From: Deltaproteobacteria bacterium
GTDB taxonomy: Bacteria; Desulfobacterota; Desulfobulbia; Desulfobulbales; SURF-16
NCBI GenBank assembly: GCA_029939635.1
Contig: JAOZSN010000033.1
Coordinates: forward strand, 1 to 22,208
Direction of reading: 5' to 3'
Length of the DNA: 22,208 nt
Part shown: positions 15,583-22,208 of the stretch, piece after piece
Layout: each line of letters begins with the position of its first letter
Numbering within the stretch: the stretch's first letter is position 1
The notes under the pieces: generated by a model
The model's input: the letters and a program-made list of their open reading frames with translations, nothing else
What the model was told of the DNA's origin: nothing
Database searches by the model: none
Made by a program: the position numbers and the translations under genes

Positions 15583-16466
15583 CGGGTACTACCCATCTTT
15601 TTCGCTTGCTCCTCTCTAACCAGACGCAGCTCTTCTAACTGATCGGAGGAAACCTGCTCAAAACCGTGAATATTCAAACTATTGAGAATGTCTACTGTTT
15701 CAGGTTTTTTCATGCTTATTGAGGTAAGGGCAGAAGCAATTTTCACTACCATGGCCGGATCCATATCCTGCCGCACGGCAAATGGAAATTGTGGATTTTC
15801 AGGAGAGGTATAGATGATTTTTATTTTCTTTCGTACTTGAGAAAAAACTGGTTTTTGCAAGGCATCAAGGCGTATTGCTCCAGCATCATTTTGACCACTG
15901 AGTACAGCATAGATGACCGAATCATTTGATCCACTGAAAAACACATCAACATCTTCATCTACATCTACCCCTCTCTTCAGCAAGGCCATTTTCTGCAATT
16001 TATAGCCACCTCTATCCTTAATATTAACCGCAGCCATACTTTTGCCCTGCAATTGCTCTATGCTGCTAATAGCACTGTCTTGCAAAACAATAATACCCGC
16101 CCGAAAGGATGGGTAACCACGGGCAACGGCCTGATAGTCAGCACGATCATGGGCCTTGAAATAAAAGGTACTGCCAAGGACAATGATATCATACTGCCTA
16201 TCGAAGACCCTTTGCATATATTGGTCAAAGCTTGCAGCAGTAACGACGCGGACATTTACATCAAGAGCTTTGCTCAATAGAGAAGCAACAGGGGCATAAA
16301 GTTTCACAACCGTGCGCGGACTGGTATAGGGGATAACACCAAGCTTCAAGCCCTCGTCACCATGGGCCGCAGCACCCGAAGGTGCAAAAGAGATGCATAG
16401 ATAAAGCAAAATCATTACATTTCGTACAGACATTGATCTTTTTCTATAAAAATTCTGCGCAAACAT
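15579..16466 (-). CDS. PhnD-like periplasmic phosphate/phosphonate/phosphite-type binding protein
   Basis: A 295-aa exported solute-binding protein of the PhnD/PtxB-like type 2 periplasmic fold. After a signal peptide (core MILLYLCISFAPS, likely cleaved near AAA|HG, residue 34-36) come family segments LKLGVIPYTSPRTVVKLYAP (40-59), YDIIVLGSTFYFKAH (92-106), SIEQLQGKSMAAVN (135-148) and the C-terminal substrate-domain helices. No ABC permease or ATPase gene is adjacent, so a sensory role beside the flanking kinases is more likely than transport. The ATG overlaps the preceding kinase's TAA (TAATG) and the stop overlaps the next ATG (ATGA). A later in-frame ATG (residue 12) would give a more typical signal peptide, so the exact start is uncertain. 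The ligand is unknown; many such proteins do not bind phosphonates. Confidence 0.9.
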   Translation of the reverse strand: MFAQNFYRKRSMSVRNVMILLYLCISFAPSGAAAHGDEGLKLGVIPYTSPRTVVKLYAPVASLLSKALDVNVRVVTAASFDQYMQRVFDRQYDIIVLGSTFYFKAHDRADYQAVARGYPSFRAGIIVLQDSAISSIEQLQGKSMAAVNIKDRGGYKLQKMALLKRGVDVDEDVDVFFSGSNDSVIYAVLSGQNDAGAIRLDALQKPVFSQVRKKIKIIYTSPENPQFPFAVRQDMDPAMVVKIASALTSISMKKPETVDILNSLNIHGFEQVSSDQLEELRLVREEQAKKMGSTR

Positions 16467-19400
16467 TATGAGCCGAGTTTTTCAAGTATGACTATAAGAT
16501 CAGCTAGTTGAAATGGTTTCCCCAAAAATCCATCAGGTTTACTCTCTGGATTTTCGGCAAAGTGAAATGTCTCCTCAGAATAGCCACTACACAAGATAAT
16601 AGGCAAGGAGGAATCTATTTTTCTAATTTCTTTCATGGCCTCAATACCATCCATTTCCGGCATGGATATATCTAATATAATAACACTAAAGTGAATATCT
16701 CCTTGGCGTACCAAGTCTACGGCCTCTTGACCATTAATGGCAGTATAAACGGTAAAGCCAACAGTTGTTAGTAATTGTCTTTCTATGCCTAGAACCATTT
16801 CCTCGTCATCAGCAAGGAGAATAGTCCCAGACACCGGCTGAGCATGGGATGCCTCTTTCTCGGCCAAAGAAAGGACAGGTGGAGATGCTTTTTGATGGGG
16901 AAACAAAATTCTAACAGTGGTTTCAGATCCAGGACTACTCTCAACAAGTATAGCACCATGATGGGCCCGCATTATTCCCACACATAAGGCAAGGCCGAGG
17001 CCCCGGCCCACAAAACGTGTTGTATAAAAAGGTTCAAAAATCCGTGAGAGATTTTCAGGATCTATACCATGACCACTGTCCTTTATCTGGCAAAAGGCGT
17101 ACTTACCATCTTTAAGATGATCCTGAAAAGGTATTGGAAAAGTTGCTGCGACAAAAGAGTCAACACCAAAGGAAATTTCAACTGTGCCAGCATTGTTAGC
17201 CAAGGCCTCTACCGCATTGGTGAGGACACCTTCTATCACCTCTTTAATTTGCTTACCATCAAGGGAACAACAGATTGGTTGGGCTGGCGGCTTAAATTTC
17301 ACTGAAATTTCTGGCAGGAAAATATCCTTTAGAGCAGTAACACTTTCACGCGCCAGATCGGCAAGGAGAACGTCCTGAAGCTGTAAAGGACGTTGACCAA
17401 CATAGCTGAGCATCATGGAACCGACCTGGGAAGCACCAGTGGCGGCCTGGGCCGCAGAGATAGCCATTTCATACTCATCTGTGCCCTTGTCCAAGGTAAT
17501 GATCATAAGTTCTAAATTACCTAGTACCCCCATCATGGCGTTGTTAAAGCGATGGGCAATTGCACCAGCCATTGTTTTCAAACTTTCAAAACGCTTTAAC
17601 TCTTCTTCCTTTTGACTGATATGCAGACGGGCCTCTTCCTGTTCTTTGCGACTGGTAATATCAAAATGTATACCAACAACGCGCAAGGGCTTGCCATCTG
17701 CATCACGCCGAACAACCTTGCCGACATCAAGTACCCAGACCCATTTTCCAGATTTGTGGAGCAAGCGATGCTCACTCATAAAGACGGGGATTCTCCCCTC
17801 TAGGTGATCGGTAAGAATGATTGTAACTTCTGCAATATCATCAGGGTGAACAATGGTTTCCCAGGTGGAGAAACGCGGTTTCATCTCAGCCTTTGTATAG
17901 CCAAGCATCTCACACCACCGCTCATTAAAGAGCATCTCACCAGTCTGCACATTCCAGTCCCAGGTACCAAGATTAGCTGCTTCAATAATAAACTCGAGAC
18001 GATCCTTGGCCTCAAAAATCTTTTCTTCAATCTTTACGGTGGAGGTAATATCAACAAGATAGCCTTGAAAATGGCTGACCTGATTCTGTTCATCTCTGAG
18101 CAAGGTAGTGGTATCCAGTACCCAGACAATTCCTCCTGATTTTGTCTTGAGACGATATGGTTCATGGATAAAAAAACTCTTGTGGTTGGCTATGCCAGTG
18201 GCCACTTCAGCAGTCACTCGTTTAAGATCATCCTTATGAATAAGGGTATTAAACTCCACAGAACTAGTGAGAAAATCCATGGCTGAAAAACCTAGAATTT
18301 CTGTAACATTACCCGACACATGTTTTACCGGCCAGTTTTCACTATTCTGCCAGGTAAAGGTCATAACAGGGCCATGCATAAACATGTCCCGTTCCTGTTG
18401 TAGATAGGTTAAGGCATTATGCTGTTTGGTAATATCATGAACAATACCCAACGAGCGTAGTGGTTTGCCAGCCAGATCATACTCAGTGGTGCATATTTCC
18501 CGAACCCACTTTTCAACACCATCTTTGCAAATAATTCGATGCTGCACATCAAAGGTTTTTCGGGTTTCCACCGAATCAGCATAAAATGCTGCCACAAAAC
18601 CGCGATCGCGTGGGTGAACCAGGTCAAGAAAGGATTCAAAACTACCGGCAAATTCCTCTGGTTGTAGATCAAAAATTCGATAGACCTGCTCAGACCAGCT
18701 TACGCGGTTGGTGCTTAAATCATGCTCCCAATGACCCAAATTAGCAATCTTCTGGGCCTCTAAAAGCCGACGTTGCTGCACGTGTAACTGCTCGGTACTG
18801 ACCTCAAGTGTTTTACGTTTGCTATACTGCTGGTAAAAAGTGAATAAAACCATTGCGAGCAGAGTTACACTTAAAACAAAAACAACCCTAAATTGTTCAA
18901 TTTGCTGGGTAAAAAAATCTGTTTTGCTTCTCACCATAAGAAAGGCAACATTCTCTCCACTGGCAGGATTTAACACAGGAATAGACGTAATGACCTTATC
19001 AATGGCAGGGGTATAGATTGACATTGCTCGACCCATCAAGGCAATATTGTGGAATTTATCAGCAATATTTTTTTGGGGTTGAACATTATGTATTTTTTGT
19101 TGAGACACCTTTTCCAAGACAGCTAACACATTAATATCATAAAGATAATATTCATGGGCAGCTTGACGATAATTTTCTTCTGAGTCGTCCAAAAGCACTT
19201 TTTGGTTTATAATACTTTTTTTAATGAGAAAATTACTCCAGACAGGATACTGATTCATCATGGCAGAAGTGATAACCTCAGGGCCGAAGGAGATCTCCAT
19301 ACAGCCAAGATGAGTCTTATCTGGGGCTGTGATGGGAAAAACAAACCTATAGGCGCTATATAACCTGCCCACCTCAAAACCATCAATGGCTCTATGTTCC

Positions 19401-19861
19401 CTATTTACATATGTCACGGTCTGCCGAATTTCGGTTATATCATCACCATATTTTTCAGGCCGTTGGAAGCGAAGAAATGATTCATTATCTGCTAAATAAA
19501 AATGGAGTATCCTAATATTTGCCACCTTTGATAATTCTTCATAACGGGGCTTAATTTGGCGTAACAACTCTGTTCGCAAGGTGTTTTTCTGCCCTTCATC
19601 AGCACTGAGCAATTTCTGGTATACGTCATGAACCTCATACCCACTCATAAACTCTGAATAGAGAGTTCTGGCTAATTTTCCATATTGATCATATATGGTG
19701 TTATATGCATGTTGATATCTCTCTGTAACAAGCTGCAAATGCTGCTGTTGAATATGTTTGCCTCTACTTTGCAGGTAACAAAACAAACCCACCGCCAGAA
19801 CGACAAATACCACGGTCAAAATGAGAATTATGTTTAGATTACGTGATTTACTTTGCTGCAC
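16466..19861 (-). CDS. Membrane hybrid histidine kinase (dCache_3-PAS3-HisKA-HATPase-REC)
   Basis: A 1131-aa transmembrane hybrid kinase from a GTG start. TM1 is about 10-30. The periplasmic region about 50-320 resembles a double Cache (dCache_3) ligand-binding domain: ILHFYLADNESFLRFQRPE, then GFEVGRLYSAYRFVFPI and LGCMEISFGPE. TM2 is about 325-343. Three PAS domains follow at about 370-478, 490-606 and 620-736. The phosphorylated histidine is His770 (GAIAHRFNN). The ATPase domain ends in GRGLGL (952-957), and the receiver has acceptor Asp1064 and Lys1115. The GTG is preferred because GGGGAGG (19867-19873) precedes it at 5-nt spacing and it starts a proper signal-anchor. An ATG at 19981 would add 40 residues with no membrane-targeting look and would cover the candidate promoter. 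The stop overlaps the PhnD-like start. Confidence 0.92.
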   Translation of the reverse strand: MQQSKSRNLNIILILTVVFVVLAVGLFCYLQSRGKHIQQQHLQLVTERYQHAYNTIYDQYGKLARTLYSEFMSGYEVHDVYQKLLSADEGQKNTLRTELLRQIKPRYEELSKVANIRILHFYLADNESFLRFQRPEKYGDDITEIRQTVTYVNREHRAIDGFEVGRLYSAYRFVFPITAPDKTHLGCMEISFGPEVITSAMMNQYPVWSNFLIKKSIINQKVLLDDSEENYRQAAHEYYLYDINVLAVLEKVSQQKIHNVQPQKNIADKFHNIALMGRAMSIYTPAIDKVITSIPVLNPASGENVAFLMVRSKTDFFTQQIEQFRVVFVLSVTLLAMVLFTFYQQYSKRKTLEVSTEQLHVQQRRLLEAQKIANLGHWEHDLSTNRVSWSEQVYRIFDLQPEEFAGSFESFLDLVHPRDRGFVAAFYADSVETRKTFDVQHRIICKDGVEKWVREICTTEYDLAGKPLRSLGIVHDITKQHNALTYLQQERDMFMHGPVMTFTWQNSENWPVKHVSGNVTEILGFSAMDFLTSSVEFNTLIHKDDLKRVTAEVATGIANHKSFFIHEPYRLKTKSGGIVWVLDTTTLLRDEQNQVSHFQGYLVDITSTVKIEEKIFEAKDRLEFIIEAANLGTWDWNVQTGEMLFNERWCEMLGYTKAEMKPRFSTWETIVHPDDIAEVTIILTDHLEGRIPVFMSEHRLLHKSGKWVWVLDVGKVVRRDADGKPLRVVGIHFDITSRKEQEEARLHISQKEEELKRFESLKTMAGAIAHRFNNAMMGVLGNLELMIITLDKGTDEYEMAISAAQAATGASQVGSMMLSYVGQRPLQLQDVLLADLARESVTALKDIFLPEISVKFKPPAQPICCSLDGKQIKEVIEGVLTNAVEALANNAGTVEISFGVDSFVAATFPIPFQDHLKDGKYAFCQIKDSGHGIDPENLSRIFEPFYTTRFVGRGLGLALCVGIMRAHHGAILVESSPGSETTVRILFPHQKASPPVLSLAEKEASHAQPVSGTILLADDEEMVLGIERQLLTTVGFTVYTAINGQEAVDLVRQGDIHFSVIILDISMPEMDGIEAMKEIRKIDSSLPIILCSGYSEETFHFAENPESKPDGFLGKPFQLADLIVILEKLGS

Positions 19862-19951
19862 ATACCCCTCCCCACAATATCCACTTAGTAAACAATACCA
19901 ATTATTTGCCTTAGCCGTGTAGTGAAAATCTTCGAAAAAAATACCTGCTCC

Positions 19952-19981
19952 ACTATATAATAAGGCACGAAGGAGAAGCAA
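19952..19981 (-). promoter_or_regulatory. Candidate sigma-70-type promoter for the signalling operon
   Basis: Reading the minus strand, TTGCTT (19981-19976) and TATAGT (19957-19952) are spaced 18 nt. They resemble -35 and -10 boxes located in the 129-nt gap between the hydantoinase gene and the GTG of the large kinase. The start site would be near 19945, leaving a leader of about 85 nt. Readthrough from the hydantoinase gene is not excluded, as no terminator is seen. Confidence 0.35.
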
Positions 19982-19990
19982 ATAATAATA

Positions 19991-21961
19991 TCAAACAGAG
20001 GCTATCGACTGCAGGAGAATGTTTGATAGGTTGTCGACCTGAAAGGCAAAATAAGAAGTCACCAGAATGGTGGTGTAATCGTCAACAATGAGACAAGGGC
20101 CAATACCTTGATAACCATCATGGAGATCAGGACGGTAATAGAGAGGTATTTCCTGGATTCCATCCTCCCACACCACCTCTACGGTATCACCTACCTGCAA
20201 TGGGCTGGTGGGTATAGGGGAAAATGGTAATGGAGAAAGAGGCCTCTGCAACTGCACGCAACAGCGCACAGCTACACATTCCAACTCCTTTTCAGGCAGG
20301 CAATAGCCAAAGGCAAATTTATGGGCATCATGGAAATCTTTACAAAAATCAGCGCTGAACCCCACCTCTATTTCATGGGACTGCCCTTGGTAGCGTAAAT
20401 CCACAAATGCGCTAAACTCTATCTCTCCGTCCAGCTTCAAGCTGGCCATCTCCTGGCTTAGCTGCTCTTTAAGCTGATTAATCACTGTGGTAATGGTAGC
20501 AGGTTGTAATTGCTCGCCCTGTAAAAATAATGATTGGCTCCGATCCAACAGCGGGGCGGCAAAAACCATCCCCTGGGCCGATAAGATCCCAGCCCGGGCC
20601 GGAATAATGATCTCCATTATGCCCAACTCCCGGGCCAACTCACAGCAATGCAATCCAGAGGCACCACCAAAAGAAAAAAGTGAAAAATCCTTAGGATCAT
20701 AGCCTCGTTCCAAAGACACGGCACGAATGGCCTTGACCATACCAGCATTGACAATACGAATAATACCAAGGGCAGCCTCTTCCACTGTAAGCCCTAAAGA
20801 GGTGGCAAGGGTGGTCATGATCTCCCTGGTACGCGGCATATCAAGGTGCATGCGACCACTTAAAAAAGATCCGGCCTGCAACCTGCCCAAGAGCAGGTTG
20901 GCATCGGTAACAGCCAACCTCTCTCCGATGCCATAACAGACCGGACCAGGGTCAGCGCCTGCACTATGCGGGCCAACATGCAAAAGGCCTCCCTCATCCA
21001 CCTGAGCAATGGAACCTCCACCTGCACCAACAGTATGAATATCAAGGAGCGGGATACGTACCGGAAAACCATCCAACGTATACTCTCTGGTGATGGATGG
21101 CTCTCCATCACATAAAGAGACATCGGTGGAGGTGCCACCCATGTCAAAGGTAATTATCTGCTGCCGCCCCATTTGCTGAGCCAGATGAAAGGCCCCCTGC
21201 ACCCCACCTGCTGGCCCTGACAAAACGGTATGTACTGTGCGCCTGCTGATCTGGCTAGCAGGGAGAATTCCACCATTTGATTGCTGAATGGAAAGGGCCT
21301 GGCCTTGGAGATGATCCTTCAATCGTTTGATGTATCGAGCCATGATAGGAGCCAGGTAGCCGTTGATCAGAGTGGTACATAGACGCTCGTACTCACGAAA
21401 CTCAGGCAACACATCGGAAGAAAGAATGAGAGGCAAACCAAGATGAGCCAACTGCCTGGCCAACTCCTGTTCATGGCTTGGATTGGCATAGGAATGAAGC
21501 AGACAGATAACCACTGCCTCTATATCATAACGCTGCACCAACTGACTGAGTCGTTTACCCTCAGACAGCAAGGGTAGCTGCACAGAACCGTCAAAACAGA
21601 TACGCTCTTTTACACCAGTAATAAAGTGGTCGGGGATGATCGCCTGAGGGCGCTGATAATCAAGATCATACAGGGAAAAACGATTCTGGCGACCAATGGT
21701 CAAAACATCCTCAAAACCATGGGTGGTAACTAATAAGACCCGTGCCCCTTTACGCTCCAAAAAGGCATTGGTACCCACTGTGGTACCATGAACAATCTCA
21801 AGATCAGCCGGGATGTCATCACCGAAAAAGAAATGCATCCCCTTAACAATGGCACGACTGGGATCATCTGGTGTGGAAGAAACCTTATAGCGTTGCAGTT
21901 TATGCTCATCCTGCAAAATAAAATCAGTGAAGGTTCCACCGGTATCAACACCTAGCTTCAT
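19991..21961 (-). CDS. HyuA-type hydantoinase/5-oxoprolinase subunit
   Basis: A 656-aa cytoplasmic protein of the hydantoinase A/oxoprolinase family, whose members hydrolyse cyclic amides (hydantoins, 5-oxoproline) with ATP. The N-terminus MKLGVDTGGTFTD is the actin-like phosphate-binding motif. A second segment HGTTVGTNAF is at 59-67, TFDMGGTSTD at 271-280, VGAGGGSIA at 311-319, and FGGASGLH at 431-438. Length and motif order agree with full-length HyuA. No HyuB gene is seen downstream, and the next gene is a sensor kinase. The start follows the preceding TPR gene by 3 nt, with AAGGAG 12 nt upstream of the ATG, so it is probably co-transcribed with that gene. The true substrate, and whether it needs a partner subunit, are unknown. 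Confidence 0.92.
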   Translation of the reverse strand: MKLGVDTGGTFTDFILQDEHKLQRYKVSSTPDDPSRAIVKGMHFFFGDDIPADLEIVHGTTVGTNAFLERKGARVLLVTTHGFEDVLTIGRQNRFSLYDLDYQRPQAIIPDHFITGVKERICFDGSVQLPLLSEGKRLSQLVQRYDIEAVVICLLHSYANPSHEQELARQLAHLGLPLILSSDVLPEFREYERLCTTLINGYLAPIMARYIKRLKDHLQGQALSIQQSNGGILPASQISRRTVHTVLSGPAGGVQGAFHLAQQMGRQQIITFDMGGTSTDVSLCDGEPSITREYTLDGFPVRIPLLDIHTVGAGGGSIAQVDEGGLLHVGPHSAGADPGPVCYGIGERLAVTDANLLLGRLQAGSFLSGRMHLDMPRTREIMTTLATSLGLTVEEAALGIIRIVNAGMVKAIRAVSLERGYDPKDFSLFSFGGASGLHCCELARELGIMEIIIPARAGILSAQGMVFAAPLLDRSQSLFLQGEQLQPATITTVINQLKEQLSQEMASLKLDGEIEFSAFVDLRYQGQSHEIEVGFSADFCKDFHDAHKFAFGYCLPEKELECVAVRCCVQLQRPLSPLPFSPIPTSPLQVGDTVEVVWEDGIQEIPLYYRPDLHDGYQGIGPCLIVDDYTTILVTSYFAFQVDNLSNILLQSIASV

Positions 21962-21964
21962 TAA

Positions 21965-22208
21965 TCAACTAAACTCCTTCATTATTTTCCGTATACCGGC
22001 AATCTCTGCTAACTTTTCCTTATCATCTTTGAGTAGCTTGCTGGCATTCTTAAAATGAAATTTTGCCGTATCAAACTGACCTTTGAAAAAGAAATTTTTG
22101 CCCAAATAAAAAAAAGCGTCCCCTTTATTGCCCTGACGAGAAAGAATCGCAGCCATGTGGTAATAGGCTCCAGGAAAGTCTGGCATCACTCCTGCCACCT
22201 GTTTATAC
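21965..22208 (-). CDS. TPR-containing protein C-terminus (possibly M48-type metalloprotease), partial
   Basis: Only the last 80 or so residues are inside the window; the frame is open to the right edge, and a GTG at 22198 is probably internal. The visible part has TPR-like helices (YYHMAAILSRQGNKGDAFFYLG and FFFKGQFDTAKFHFKNASKLL) and ends with a helical IRKIMKEFS. This pattern resembles the TPR tail of BepA/YfgC-like M48 periplasmic metalloproteases, but the catalytic HExxH is not in view, so that assignment is tentative. Its TGA lies 3 nt before the HyuA start. Confidence 0.7.
   Translation of the reverse strand, partial: YKQVAGVMPDFPGAYYHMAAILSRQGNKGDAFFYLGKNFFFKGQFDTAKFHFKNASKLLKDDKEKLAEIAGIRKIMKEFS

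Noticed and set aside
15583..15600. GGGTAGTACCC palindrome just upstream of the HAMP-PAS kinase start
   Set aside because: It is within the PhnD-like coding region, has a one-base centre, and is short enough to be chance.

Overview
The window reads as chromosome from a Gram-negative, probably anaerobic Desulfobacterota-like bacterium. It is gene-dense, has moderate GC by eye, and encodes a signal-peptide-bearing porin ending in Phe, many PAS/Cache hybrid histidine kinases, an iron-sulfur flavoprotein, a DsrE-like protein and a Cys-rich radical SAM enzyme. A Desulfobulbales-type (for example Desulfotalea-like) sulfate reducer would fit, but this is inferred from gene style; no rRNA or marker gene is present.

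Left half, + strand (1-9497). A 5'-truncated sigma-54 activator (receiver, PAS, AAA+, Fis HTH) is followed 13 nt later by a DsrE/COG1416-like protein. A 142-aa orphan protein comes next. A strong intrinsic terminator (2801-2833) closes that region and lies almost on the start codon of a radical SAM protein. After a long intergenic hairpin (4157-4247) comes a YcaO-TPR fusion, which overlaps by ATGA with an iron-sulfur flavoprotein. The radical SAM, YcaO and flavoprotein genes look like a small enzymatic unit, perhaps for protein or peptide modification; no precursor peptide is evident. Next comes a trimeric-type porin with a very structured leader and a double-hairpin terminator, then a membrane diguanylate cyclase with its own candidate promoter.

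Right half, - strand (22208-9518). Transcription runs leftward: the 3' end of a TPR protein, a HyuA-type hydantoinase/oxoprolinase subunit, then after a 129-nt gap with a candidate promoter a tightly packed signalling operon. Its order is dCache_3-PAS3 hybrid kinase, PhnD-like periplasmic binding protein, HAMP-PAS hybrid kinase, PAS-GAF-PAS diguanylate cyclase, and PAS2 hybrid kinase. The first three genes overlap at TAATG and ATGA junctions. The binding protein presumably presents a ligand to one of the adjacent membrane kinases, and outputs probably run through the fused receiver domains and c-di-GMP. The + and - gene sets converge at 9497/9518 with only 20 nt between them.

No tRNA, rRNA, CRISPR array, transposase or insertion sequence was recognised, and no gene-free stretch exceeds 300 nt; the longest gaps are 8010-8201, 6677-6851, 2098-2265 and 2695-2844.
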